Shown here piece by piece: positions 35,015 to 43,285 of a DNA stretch of 48,535 nt; within the stretch, counting starts at the first letter, position 1; each line of letters begins with the position of its first letter. The translations under genes were made by a program, and so were the position numbers. Under the pieces are notes generated by a model, which did no database searches, had not been told where the DNA came from, and saw nothing but the letters and a program-made list of their open reading frames with translations. Origin of the DNA: Acidimicrobiaceae bacterium (GTDB lineage Bacteria > Actinomycetota > Acidimicrobiia > Acidimicrobiales > RAAP-2); assembly GCA_027306525.1 (NCBI GenBank), contig DAHUZM010000122.1, positions 1 to 48,535 of the forward strand, read 5' to 3'.

Positions 35015-36148
35015 TCAGGGGGCCTGCGCCGGCCTCGCCGGGAACTCTCCACCCAGCTGCCGCAGGATCGACAGGGCCTGGGCCAGGCTCGACACGGCGT
35101 ACACGTGCAGCGAGGCGGTCGCCTTGGAACGGGCCACCGCCAGCTCCTGGGGCGGCACGAAGAACACGGTGGCCCCGGCATTCTCGACCGCAATTGTCTT
35201 CTGGGCCACCCCGCCGACGTCCCCCACGACGCCCGTTGGAGACATCGTGCCCGTCGCCGCGACGACCTTCCCGGCCGTCAGGTGACCCCCCGAAAGGGTG
35301 TTGATGAGCCCGAGGGTCATGGCAAGGCCCGCCGAGGGACCGCCGATGTTGGCCGTGTTGATCGCGATCGGGAACGGGAAGCCGAAGTCCTGCTGAGTCT
35401 CGACCGAGATCCCGAGGAACCCCCTCGACGGCTTCACCCCGGGGCATGCCGAGTAGCCGGTGTCGCCTGCCGGTCGCGCCGCCAAGCGAACCGACTTCGT
35501 CCTCACAGCGCCTCGCACCGGCGTGCCATCGGACCTGAAGTGGTTCTGCTCGACACTGAGACGGACGGTGTCACCGGGTCCGAAGTTCGCCATCTGGCCC
35601 ACGAATGCGCACAACGTGGGGGTCGACACCCCATCGACCGCAGTGATCACCTGGCCGACCTGCAGCGCCTTGATGGCCGGGGTGCCCGATCCCACTGCGG
35701 CCACAACTGTCCCGGCATCGTGCTCTTGCACCTTGAAGCCGAGGCGACGCAGGGCAGCCGTTTTGGCGGCCGCCTTGGCCTGCGCCATCTCCAAGTATCC
35801 CTGTGCCGTGAGTTCCGACGCCGGCACGCCGCCCCCGGTGAGTGCCACCGTCGGGACGATCTGGTCGTTCCCCGAGAAGGTGTCGAGCGCATAGGTCAAC
35901 GCCGTCAGCTGCTGGACAAAGACATCGGTAAGGAGCACCGCGCCATGCACCTTGTGTGCACGTGACGCTGGCACCTTGATGAGCGGCGCAACCGAGGTCG
36001 CATCACCCGGCGACAGGGCGTAATAGTCGACGTTGACCCGGCTCGCGATAGCTGCGGCGACCACGAGAACGGCAACCGCCGCCAGCAGCGTGCGGATCAG
36101 GCGGCGTCCTCGTGGGGACGCGGGGGGTGCGGGATGGGCCTCGGTCAT
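35015..36148 (-). CDS. PDZ-Lon membrane serine protease (YlbL family)
   Basis: 377 residues from ATG 36148; longer frames lack the family start. A short cytoplasmic N-terminus, one membrane helix (residues 16-38), then an extracellular PDZ domain (about 140-235; LQVGQVITAVDGVSTPTL) and a Lon-type S16 peptidase domain with Ser272 (GGPSAGLAMTLG) and Lys317 (QKTIAVENAGA). The Ser-Lys dyad is intact. Bacillus YlbL and its actinobacterial relatives act in envelope quality control or division checkpoint. It is divergent from the HEAT-repeat gene and is the upstream neighbour of the DivIVA-like gene on the same strand. Confidence 0.9.
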   Translation of the reverse strand: MTEAHPAPPASPRGRRLIRTLLAAVAVLVVAAAIASRVNVDYYALSPGDATSVAPLIKVPASRAHKVHGAVLLTDVFVQQLTALTYALDTFSGNDQIVPTVALTGGGVPASELTAQGYLEMAQAKAAAKTAALRRLGFKVQEHDAGTVVAAVGSGTPAIKALQVGQVITAVDGVSTPTLCAFVGQMANFGPGDTVRLSVEQNHFRSDGTPVRGAVRTKSVRLAARPAGDTGYSACPGVKPSRGFLGISVETQQDFGFPFPIAINTANIGGPSAGLAMTLGLINTLSGGHLTAGKVVAATGTMSPTGVVGDVGGVAQKTIAVENAGATVFFVPPQELAVARSKATASLHVYAVSSLAQALSILRQLGGEFPARPAQAP

Positions 36149-36158
36149 ACTCGTGGCG

Positions 36159-36803
36159 GTGCGGGTCGATCCTCCCATGGAAGGCGACGGCGCCCGGCGC
36201 GCCGCCCCCGAACGTCGACGAGCCGTCGTGGCGGCCGGGCACGTCGGCGACATGGGGACCGTCGCAGCGGCGAGAGCCGACCCCGACCCGTCGGTACGTG
36301 CCGCAAGGCTTGGCGCACTGGCCCGACTCGGCGCTCTCACCCTCGACGAGCTCGCGGCAGGACTTGGCGACCCCGATTCGCTCGTGCGGCGCCGGGCCGC
36401 CACGCTCGGGGCGACGGTCGGCGGCAAGGGGAGCCGCTCGCGGCTCCCGACACTCCTCACCGAGCGCTTGGGTGACACCGACCCGCTCGTCGTGGTGGCA
36501 GCGGCCTGGGCGCTCGGGGAACGTCGGTCGCGCGCGGCCGTCGACGACCTCGCCGCCGTCGCATCTCACCACCCCGACGCACGCTGTCGGGAGGCCGCAA
36601 TCGCCGCACTGGGCGCGATCGGCGATGCGGCGGGTTTGCACGCTGTCCTTGACGGCCTCAAGGATCGTCCCCCGGTGCGGCGCCGAGCCGTGGTCGCATT
36701 GGCCGGATTTGCCTCGCCCGAGGTCGAGTCGGCGCTTGAAGAGGCGCGCAACGATCCGGACTGGCAGGTCCGTCAGGCGGCCGAGATTCTCCTCACGCGT
36801 TGA
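36159..36803 (+). CDS. HEAT-repeat protein
   Basis: About 214 residues from GTG 36159. ATG 36177 and GTG 36153 are other starts; CATACT lies seven bases before 36159. The protein is a run of HEAT/PBS-lyase-type helical repeats: DPDPSVRAARLGALARLG, DPDSLVRRRAATLGATVG, DTDPLVVVAAAWALGE, HPDARCREAAIAALGAIG, RPPVRRRAVVALAGF, DPDWQVRQAAEIL. Such solenoids bind proteins; no catalytic residues are seen. It is divergent from the YlbL-type protease and ends one base from the convergent MreB gene. Confidence 0.8.
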   Translation: MRVDPPMEGDGARRAAPERRRAVVAAGHVGDMGTVAAARADPDPSVRAARLGALARLGALTLDELAAGLGDPDSLVRRRAATLGATVGGKGSRSRLPTLLTERLGDTDPLVVVAAAWALGERRSRAAVDDLAAVASHHPDARCREAAIAALGAIGDAAGLHAVLDGLKDRPPVRRRAVVALAGFASPEVESALEEARNDPDWQVRQAAEILLTR

Positions 36804-36804
36804 C

Positions 36805-37818
36805 TCAGTCGCCTGCGTCAGCAAAGACGGGGCGCAGCTCGTCGAGCGCCTCGAGACACATCCCCGCCCCGAGCACAACGCATTCGAGGGGTAGGTCGAC
36901 GAGGTGGACGGGGACGGCCGTCCCGTTGGCCACGCGTTGTGCCATGCCGCGCAGGAGTGCTCCCCCGCCGAGCAGGTGAACGCCCTCAAACATGATGTCC
37001 TGCGCGAGCTCCGGGGGCGCTTCGGCCAGGCAATCGGTCGCCGCCGTGATCACCTGCGCCACGTGCTCCTCCACCGCACCGCGGACTTCGACCGGTGAGA
37101 GCATGACCGTTTTGGGCATCCCGGTCGATACCTCACGCCCCCGGACCTGCGCATCGCGCTCGCCTTCGTAGGGATATGCGGAGCCGATGGCGAACTTCAC
37201 GGCTTCGGCCGTCCGTTCGCCGATCGCCACGCCGTGTTTGTGGCGCACGTAGGACTGGATGGCGGCGTCGAAGTCGAAACCGCCGCAGCGGATCGCACGC
37301 TGAGCGACGACCCCGCCCAGCGAAATGACGGCAGTCTCGGCCGTGCCGCCGCCGACGTCGACGACCATCGATCCCATGGGCTCGTGGATCGCGAGACCAG
37401 CCCCGATCGCGGCAGCCATCGGTTGCTCGATCAGGTAGGTCGCGGACGCACCAGCGTGACGCGCTGCCTCTCTTACCGCCCGCCGCTCGACGCGCGTGAT
37501 CGCCGAGGGGACGCAGATGAGGACGCGGGGCCGGCTGATCTTCGAGACGCCGCAACGCTGGAGGAGCACTCGCAGCATGCGTTCGGTGATGTCGAAATCG
37601 GTGATCGCTCCCTGGCGCAGCGGTCGGACGGCGACGATATAGCCCGGCGTGCGGCCGATCATCTGCCAGGCCTCGGAGCCGATTGCCAGCACCTCGCGGC
37701 TGCGGGTGTTGTACGCGATGACCGTGGGCTCGTTGAGCACGATGCCCTTGCCCTTTGCGTAGACGAGGGTGTTGGCCGTTCCCAGGTCGATCGCCAGGTC
37801 GCGGGGCATTTGCCACAT
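36805..37818 (-). CDS. mreB: MreB/actin-fold rod-shape protein
   Basis: 337 residues. Actin-type ATPase motifs are present: phosphate 1 IDLGTANTLVYAKGKGIVLNEP, connect 1 LICVPSAITRVERRAVREAA, phosphate 2 MVVDVGGGTAETAVISLGG, and the adenosine motif HLLGGGALLRGMAQRVA. MreB filaments guide lateral cell wall synthesis. ATG 37818 (MWQMP) follows AGAGG; Met4 at 37809 is an alternative. No mreC/mreD genes are adjacent, unlike the classical mre operon, so it may be a second or stand-alone copy. The start is 57 bp from the divergent HtrA-like gene. Confidence 0.93.
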   Translation of the reverse strand: MWQMPRDLAIDLGTANTLVYAKGKGIVLNEPTVIAYNTRSREVLAIGSEAWQMIGRTPGYIVAVRPLRQGAITDFDITERMLRVLLQRCGVSKISRPRVLICVPSAITRVERRAVREAARHAGASATYLIEQPMAAAIGAGLAIHEPMGSMVVDVGGGTAETAVISLGGVVAQRAIRCGGFDFDAAIQSYVRHKHGVAIGERTAEAVKFAIGSAYPYEGERDAQVRGREVSTGMPKTVMLSPVEVRGAVEEHVAQVITAATDCLAEAPPELAQDIMFEGVHLLGGGALLRGMAQRVANGTAVPVHLVDLPLECVVLGAGMCLEALDELRPVFADAGD

Positions 37819-37861
37819 CGTAGGAGCCTCTGGGCGACCGCATTGAAGCTGGGGCCGTCGG

Positions 37862-37867
37862 TAACCT
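37862..37867 (+). promoter_or_regulatory. Probable -10 box before the degenerate HtrA gene
   Basis: TAACCT, eight bases before ATG 37876, no SD. It lies in the 57-bp spacer with the divergent MreB gene. Confidence 0.4.
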
Positions 37868-37875
37868 GGCGCATC

Positions 37876-39060
37876 ATGGCTTCATCGGAGGGCGGCTCCT
37901 TTGACCAGGGGACCGGTGGACCAGAAGACGGCGAGGGCGAGGCCTTCGAGGAGCTGAGGGACCCCGGGCCGAGAGGCTGGGTCCCCCCCGAGCAACGCGC
38001 TTGGCGGCATCCCTCCGAGACCGGGGTCTGGGCCGGCCGGCCCACCTATGCCGCCCCGACGCTTCGGACCCGGCACTCGGGCCGGCGCGCGGCCTGGGTC
38101 GGCACGCTCGTGGTCGGCGCTGGCGCCGCGGCGGCCCTCGTCACCGGCGGGCTGATGCTGACCTCCCCGACCACCCCCAACAGCCCGGTCCGGATGAGCA
38201 CGCCCCCACTCACCACGACCCGCTCCGTCGTCCGCCTCGAGGTCGAGACCTCCTCGGGATCGGACACCTATGGCTGCGGGGTCGCCGTCGCTGCGGGAGG
38301 CATGATCGCCACCAATGCCACCCTGCTCGAGGGCGCCCGTCGGGTGCTTGCCACCACGGCCTCGGGCAAGCGCGAGACGGCGACCGTGGTCGCGATCGAC
38401 CACCACTCCGACGTCGGCGTGGTGCGCGTCCACGCCTCCCTTCCGGTCGCCCACTTTGTCGACTGGAGCCAGATCGCTCCGGGGACGGGCGCCATCGAGA
38501 TGGCGGTGGCGACCGAGTCTGCAGGCTCACCCCAATCGATGTGGTGGGAGGAGACCATCGCGTCGAACAGCGAGGCGGTGAGCTCGGGCCCAGGCTCGGG
38601 CATGGTGAGCGTCGTCGCCTCGACACCCAAGGGCGTGGTCCCCGAGGGCGCGGTGCTGATGGAACACGACGGGGCAGTCGTCGGGCTGTTCGACAGGTTT
38701 GGCGTGCCGTCGGTGGGCGGCGACGCGGCGTTCCTCCCAGGCGAATTCGTCCTGCAAGTAGCGCGCGAGCTGATGGCCGACGGCAAGGTGCTCCACGGTT
38801 GGCTCGGGATCAGTGGCACCAACTCGGCAAACGGGCGGACCAGGGGCGCGCTCGTGACTGCGGTCGATCCGACCGGCGCGGCCAAGGGCCGCCTCCGGCC
38901 CGGTGACGTCATCGAGGCGATCAACGGCCGGCGCGTCCAGTCGATGGCGGACCTCAGCTCTCGGCTCTATCTCCTCGCCCCCGGAAGCTGGGTGAGCCTC
39001 ACCGTCGAGCGTGACAACGCCGTGCGCAGCGTCGGCCTCTGGCTCAACTCCTCGCCCTGA
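37876..39060 (+). CDS. HtrA-like PDZ protein with a degenerate protease domain
   Basis: 394 residues. An acidic cytoplasmic N-terminus (to about 70) with the WVPPEQRAWRHPSE motif seen in actinobacterial membrane proteins, one membrane helix (74-95), a trypsin-like domain (about 115-295) and a PDZ domain (about 300-390; KGRLRPGDVIEAINGRRVQS). The catalytic His is lost: TNNHV of HtrA is TNATL (146-150). Asp179 remains (SDVGVVRV), but the GNSGGP segment is replaced by PEGAVLM. It is thus probably an inactive sensor or adaptor. It starts a three-gene operon with the genes at 39070 and 39325. Confidence 0.8.
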   Translation: MASSEGGSFDQGTGGPEDGEGEAFEELRDPGPRGWVPPEQRAWRHPSETGVWAGRPTYAAPTLRTRHSGRRAAWVGTLVVGAGAAAALVTGGLMLTSPTTPNSPVRMSTPPLTTTRSVVRLEVETSSGSDTYGCGVAVAAGGMIATNATLLEGARRVLATTASGKRETATVVAIDHHSDVGVVRVHASLPVAHFVDWSQIAPGTGAIEMAVATESAGSPQSMWWEETIASNSEAVSSGPGSGMVSVVASTPKGVVPEGAVLMEHDGAVVGLFDRFGVPSVGGDAAFLPGEFVLQVARELMADGKVLHGWLGISGTNSANGRTRGALVTAVDPTGAAKGRLRPGDVIEAINGRRVQSMADLSSRLYLLAPGSWVSLTVERDNAVRSVGLWLNSSP

Positions 39061-39069
39061 GCCCCTGAG

Positions 39070-39315
39070 GTGCACTCGGCCGCGGTCACGATCTTCGGCA
39101 TCTGCTCGGTCGGATTCATGATGGCGATGTACGCCCTCGAGCGCCGGCACCGCGGCTTTGTGGCCGCCTTCGCGCTCGGCTGCCTCCTCTCGAGCGCCTA
39201 TGGGTTCCTCTCGGGAGCCTGGCCATTCGGCATCGCCGAGGTCATCTGGTCGGGCATCGCGTTCGGGCGGTTCCACCGCTCGGCGCCGGGGGGCACCCGT
39301 TCGCAAGGGCCCTAG
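39070..39315 (+). CDS. Small membrane protein
   Basis: 81 residues from GTG 39070. Two membrane helices (about residues 5-20 and 28-52) separated by a short ERRHRGF loop, and a polar tail. Of a type common in Actinobacteria next to similar genes; no known function. It lies nine bases after the HtrA-like gene and nine bases before the zincin, so it belongs to the same unit. Confidence 0.65.
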   Translation: MHSAAVTIFGICSVGFMMAMYALERRHRGFVAAFALGCLLSSAYGFLSGAWPFGIAEVIWSGIAFGRFHRSAPGGTRSQGP

Positions 39316-39318
39316 CAT
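39313..39318 (+). promoter_or_regulatory. Internal -10 box TAGCAT of a leaderless promoter
   Basis: TAGCAT with six bases to the ATG at 39325, overlapping the stop of the preceding gene. It could give the zincin gene its own transcript inside the operon. Confidence 0.45.
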
Positions 39319-39324
39319 GCGGGC

Positions 39325-40551
39325 ATGGCGATGAACCCCGAGGACCCGGACAACCCCTTCTCGGGGTTGCTCGGAGACCTGCTCAAGGTCATCGGAAGTG
39401 GGGCACGGGGCGGGGCCACGCCATGGCTCGACGCCGCCCGCGCACTCGCCCAGGGCGTGGCGACCGATGGGGTCGAGTCGAACGTGGATCCGCTGCAACG
39501 GATCAAGCTCGAGGAGCTCGCCCGCGTCGTGGAGCTGCACGTGGAGGGGGCTACCGGGCTGCCGATGGCAGAAAGGACCTACACCTTCGTGCCCGTCGGA
39601 CGAGGCGCTTGGGCCAACCGGGCGCTCGACGGCTGGAGGCCATGGCTCGAGCGCATGGTGGCCGCGATCGAAGCGGCACCGAGGCCGCCGATGGAGGGGC
39701 TCGGCACAGAAGATGCGCCCGAGGGGCTCCAAGCCCTCCTCGGTCAGTTCGCGTCGACGATGGGTCCGATCATGGTCGGACTGCAGTTCGGCTCGGCGAT
39801 CGGGCATCTGGCGCGACAGGCCCTCGGGCAATACGCGTTGATCGTGCCGTGGCCGAGCTCGAGCGAGCTGCTCGTCGTGCCCGACAACGTCGCGGCGTTC
39901 GCCGCCGACTGGAGCCTCGACGAGGACGCCACGCTGCTCTGGGTCTGCGCGCACGAGCTCACGGTGCAACTCGTGCTCGACCGGCCTCACGTCGCCGAAC
40001 GGCTGAGCGAATTGCTCGACGCCTCGCTGACCGAGTCCATGGCGGCACAACAGGGCCTCGCCGAGCGACTCGGCTCCCTGGACACGGGACCCGAGTCGCT
40101 CCAGCAGATGATGTCGGACCCCGAGGCGCTCCTGGCCGACCTGCTCACCCCGGGAAGCCGGGCGACGTCGGACCGGCTGAGCTCGGTCGTCGCGGCGCTC
40201 AGCGGCTACGTCGACCACGCGACGTCACAGATCGCGCAGGCAATCACCGGATCGGCGGGACCGCTCTCGGAGGCCTGGTATCGCTACAGCGTCGCGGACC
40301 ACCGGGGCCGCCAGGCTGCCGCTGCGTTGTTCGGTTTCGACGTCGGACGCGCCCAGGTCGACCGGGGTGCGTCATTCGTCCGTGGTGTGCTCGAGCGGGC
40401 CGGGGAGCAGGGTCTCGCCAGGCTGTTGACGAGCGCCAAGACGTTGCCAACGCCCGCCGAGGTGGATGCGCCGGGGCTCTGGCTCGAACGCATCGACCTG
40501 CCCGAAGACAGCGGGGACGAGCCCCGCGACGACCAAGAGGACGCGGACTAG
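39325..40551 (+). CDS. DUF2342/Zincin_2-type protein with altered metal motif
   Basis: 408 residues, matching actinobacterial DUF2342 proteins, annotated as zinc-dependent metalloproteases or F420-biosynthesis-associated. Family segments include NPFSGLLGDLLKVIGSG at the start, YALIVPWPSSSELLVVPDNVAAF and the motif near 210. The motif normally reads HExxH; here it is HELTV (His210, Glu211, Val214), so the second histidine ligand is missing. Either metal binding is lost or another residue such as His222 substitutes. It ends with an overlap (CTAG) with the convergent gene. Leaderless promoter TAGCAT. Confidence 0.75.
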   Translation: MAMNPEDPDNPFSGLLGDLLKVIGSGARGGATPWLDAARALAQGVATDGVESNVDPLQRIKLEELARVVELHVEGATGLPMAERTYTFVPVGRGAWANRALDGWRPWLERMVAAIEAAPRPPMEGLGTEDAPEGLQALLGQFASTMGPIMVGLQFGSAIGHLARQALGQYALIVPWPSSSELLVVPDNVAAFAADWSLDEDATLLWVCAHELTVQLVLDRPHVAERLSELLDASLTESMAAQQGLAERLGSLDTGPESLQQMMSDPEALLADLLTPGSRATSDRLSSVVAALSGYVDHATSQIAQAITGSAGPLSEAWYRYSVADHRGRQAAAALFGFDVGRAQVDRGASFVRGVLERAGEQGLARLLTSAKTLPTPAEVDAPGLWLERIDLPEDSGDEPRDDQEDAD

Positions 40552-40850
40552 GCCTGTTGTGCGGGTTCCTCGGGAAAGCCGAGGTCCCACTCGAGTGCCA
40601 GGTTCTCGCGTTCGGCGTCGCGCACCACGCGCTCGCGGTTCCTGCGGAACTGTGGATCGTGGGGCGGCAGGAGCACGAGTCGCGCGAGCGCTCGCTCCCG
40701 GAAGGCCTCGATCACCTCGGGTTCCCCGAAGTCGGACTGCACCTCCCAATGGGGGGCCACGGGGCCGAGATAGACCACGCGCACGTGCCCGACTGGGGGA
40801 ATTGGTTCGCCGACCTCGTCGGTTGCGACTTCCTCGGGCTCGGGGGACAC
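40548..40850 (-). CDS. Conserved hypothetical protein of 100 residues
   Basis: From GTG 40850, with GAGGAGG five bases upstream. Soluble, acidic and without motifs. The central part (VRVVYLGPVAPHWEVQSDFG, FRERALARLVLLPPHDPQFR) looks like a small folded domain. It converges with the zincin, sharing the CTAG at the end. Not recognised. Confidence 0.6.
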   Translation of the reverse strand: MSPEPEEVATDEVGEPIPPVGHVRVVYLGPVAPHWEVQSDFGEPEVIEAFRERALARLVLLPPHDPQFRRNRERVVRDAERENLALEWDLGFPEEPAQQA

Positions 40851-40926
40851 GGGACCTCCTCACGGCTGGCGTGCCGAACGTCAGCGTAGTGCCGCGAGGG
40901 GCGGTGACCGCCCGGGGTGGCGCGCT

Positions 40927-42045
40927 TCAGCCTGTCGACCCGCCCGAACGCAGCAACGGCAGCAACGGCTTGATGGTGTCGATGGCAATGGCAAAGCCGA
41001 TGTTCTGGGCCGGTGCGTTCCCCTGGGTGCTCTCGGCGACCGCCGTGTTCATGCCGATCACCTCGCCCGAGCTGTTCACGAGTGGCCCGCCCGAGTTCCC
41101 CGAGTTGATCGCCGCATCCGTCTGGAGGAGCCCGCTCAGGTTCTCGCTCTTTCCGGTGAAGTCGCTCGTGGCGGTGAGCGAGCGGTCCTTGGACGACACG
41201 ATTCCCATGGTCACTGTGAGCCCCCCCGAGAGCGCCAACGCGTTGCCGATGGCGAGCACGGTGTCGCCAACGCGCGCAAGGTTCGAGTCACCGAGCTGCA
41301 CCGTCGGCAAACCGTGCGCGTTCTCGATCTGCAAGAGGGCGAGATCCTGGCCCGGATCGCTCCCGATCACGCGGGCCGCCAATTGGTGGGTCTGCCCGAA
41401 GAGCGTCACCGTGACGTCGCTGGCGCCGGCGATCACGTGGTTGTTCGTGAGCACCTGGCCACTCGACGTGAGGATCATGCCCGTCCCGGCGCCCTCGACG
41501 GTGCCTGAGCTCCGACCGCGAACGATCCCGGTCGTATCGATCGAGACGACCGCCGGCTCGACCTTCGCCAGAACCTCTTGGATGTCGGCCGGCTTGGAGA
41601 ACGACGCGGCGTTCGGAAAGAACTTCTCGACGATGGTCTGCTGCGATCGGTGAGCGAGCACATAGCCGGCGCCCCCACCGACGAGAGCCGCGAGGATCGC
41701 CGTCAGGATCACGACCGTGATCCAGTTACGAGCCGTAAGGGTGTGCTTGACCGCTGCCTGGGTCGTGATCACCGGGTTGGCGGGGACGAAGTGGGGGCTC
41801 CGCCAAGTCGGTGGCGGATACGCGTGGTTTGGCGCAGGTTGAGTGGCGTACGGGTGGGGTGCCACAGCGTGCGCCGGGGCGGGCCAGGGCGGGGCGGTGG
41901 GAGGGGACGCTCCTCCCGGGGGTCGCCCGGGGGGCACGGGCGGCGCCGGAGGTGAGGCGGGTGGCGGCGTGCCCGGTCGCTGATGCCAACCCGGCGGGGG
42001 CGGCGGGACGCGGTCCCCTGGGCGCCCCGGCGGGACCTGGGTCAC
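40927..42045 (-). CDS. HtrA/DegP-type serine protease without PDZ domain
   Basis: 372 residues from GTG 42045. A 100-residue proline-rich cytoplasmic N-terminus, one membrane helix (108-131) and an extracellular trypsin-like protease domain with an intact triad: His203 (TNNHV), Asp234 (QDLALL) and Ser318 (GNSGGP). The protein ends directly after the protease domain, so it lacks the PDZ domain present in most HtrA proteins. The PDZ-bearing but catalytically dead relative at 37876 is 1.9 kb away, suggesting division of labour. It is divergent from the WhiB gene at 42134. Confidence 0.92.
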   Translation of the reverse strand: MTQVPPGRPGDRVPPPPPGWHQRPGTPPPASPPAPPVPPGRPPGGASPPTAPPWPAPAHAVAPHPYATQPAPNHAYPPPTWRSPHFVPANPVITTQAAVKHTLTARNWITVVILTAILAALVGGGAGYVLAHRSQQTIVEKFFPNAASFSKPADIQEVLAKVEPAVVSIDTTGIVRGRSSGTVEGAGTGMILTSSGQVLTNNHVIAGASDVTVTLFGQTHQLAARVIGSDPGQDLALLQIENAHGLPTVQLGDSNLARVGDTVLAIGNALALSGGLTVTMGIVSSKDRSLTATSDFTGKSENLSGLLQTDAAINSGNSGGPLVNSSGEVIGMNTAVAESTQGNAPAQNIGFAIAIDTIKPLLPLLRSGGSTG

Positions 42046-42133
42046 CGTTCCGCCGATTTCTTCCGTGGGGTTAAGAGATGCGTAAGAACCAGGCAGTGGG
42101 CGGTATCGGCGCCGCTATGCTCGCTCGAGAGGC

Positions 42134-42391
42134 ATGGAGCACCCAATGGATACCCAATGGATGGCCGATGGCCGCTGCCGAGACGAGCCACCGTCGGTCT
42201 TCTTCCCGAGCGATGGTCTCGGTGTCCAGGCCGCGCAGCGAATCTGCGCCGACTGCCCGGTCGCCGATGCATGCTTAGAGTATGCCCTCGCGAATCGGAT
42301 CGATCACGGGGTCTGGGGCGGTCGTTCCGAGCGTGAGCGGCGTCGGATCCTGCGCTCTCGACGCGCTGCACGCGTCAACGCCTTTCACTGA
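42134..42391 (+). CDS. WhiB-family Fe-S transcription factor
   Basis: 85 residues. The four cluster cysteines are Cys15, Cys38, Cys41 and Cys47 (CRDE, CADC, ACLEYAL), with the GVWGG turn at about 59-63 and a basic C-terminus (RSERERRRILRSRRAAR). It binds a 4Fe-4S cluster and regulates sporulation, division or redox responses in Actinobacteria. TATGCT lies 12 bases before ATG 42134; Met5 and Met10 are alternative starts. It is divergent from the HtrA gene and close to the formiminotransferase-like gene. A second WhiB gene is at 43266. Confidence 0.93.
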   Translation: MEHPMDTQWMADGRCRDEPPSVFFPSDGLGVQAAQRICADCPVADACLEYALANRIDHGVWGGRSERERRRILRSRRAARVNAFH

Positions 42392-42424
42392 TCGACGACC
42401 GTCGTCGCTTCCGACCACGGCGCG

Positions 42425-43285
42425 GTGCTGAGCGCGCGTGCCGCCGCGTCAGCGGTCAACCTGAGCGAGGGTCGAGACGTCGCCACCATTGACCGCCTAT
42501 GCGAAGCATGTGGGGACCCGCTGCTCGACGTGCACCACGACGCGGACCACCATCGCAGCGTGCTCACGCTGGGCGGAGCGCCCGGCGAGCTCCTCGACGC
42601 CGTGCGGTCCCTCGTGGGCACGGCACTCGAGCTCCTTGATCTTCGCGAGCACGCCGGCCTGCACCCGCGCTTCGGTGTCGTGGACGTCGTCCCCTTTACC
42701 CCGATCGGGTCGGAGGACCTCTCCATGGCGATCGAACTCCGGGACCGGCTGGCAATCTGGGCCGGGGAGACGCTCGGGCTCCCCTGTTTCCTCTATGGGC
42801 CGATGCCCGACGGCGGTGAGCGATCCCTCCCCGACGTGCGAAAGGGTGCCTTCCAAAGCATCGTCCCGGACACCGGCCCCTCCCGTCCCCACCCGAGCGC
42901 CGGTGCGGTGGCGGTGGGCGCCCGGGGCCCGCTCGTCGCCTACAACCTGTGGGTCGAGGGAGTCAGCGGGATCGAGGCCCGGGCGACCGCCAGGCGCCTC
43001 CGACGGGCCGGGCTCCGAGCGCTCGGGCTCGTGGCGGGCGCATTCGCCCAGATCTCATGCAATCTGACCGATCCCGGTCGACTCGGACCCCTCGACGTGT
43101 ACGAAGCGGTGGCGGTGGCGCTCCCGCCCGGCGCAAGGATCACGAGGGCCGAGCTCGTCGGGCTGATCCCCGCAACGGTTCTCGAGGGCGTGCCCAAGGC
43201 ACGCTGGAAGTCGCTCGGCCTCTCCGCCGACGCCGTCCTCGAGGCGAGGCTGGACGATCGCTCCCTCAGGAAGCGTCGGTCATAG
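42425..43285 (+). CDS. Glutamate formiminotransferase-like protein (N-domain only)
   Basis: 286 residues from GTG 42425, no SD. N-terminal formiminotransferase pattern NLSEGRDVATIDRLCEACG, DADHHRSVLTLGG, then HAGLHPRFGVVDVVPFTP and a later PHPSAGAVAVGARGPLVAYN. The protein has only the transferase domains and no cyclodeaminase, unlike bifunctional FTCD. It probably moves a formimino group to tetrahydrofolate in histidine breakdown, but no hut genes are near. Its 3' end overlaps the convergent WhiB gene by 20 bp. It lies 33 bp after the first WhiB gene and may be cotranscribed with it. Confidence 0.8.
   Translation: MLSARAAASAVNLSEGRDVATIDRLCEACGDPLLDVHHDADHHRSVLTLGGAPGELLDAVRSLVGTALELLDLREHAGLHPRFGVVDVVPFTPIGSEDLSMAIELRDRLAIWAGETLGLPCFLYGPMPDGGERSLPDVRKGAFQSIVPDTGPSRPHPSAGAVAVGARGPLVAYNLWVEGVSGIEARATARRLRRAGLRALGLVAGAFAQISCNLTDPGRLGPLDVYEAVAVALPPGARITRAELVGLIPATVLEGVPKARWKSLGLSADAVLEARLDDRSLRKRRS

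Noticed and set aside
38527-40218. A 563-residue minus-strand frame opposite the HtrA-like and zincin genes
   Set aside because: Arginine/Asp-rich composition with no domain; antisense to three genes with clear family motifs.
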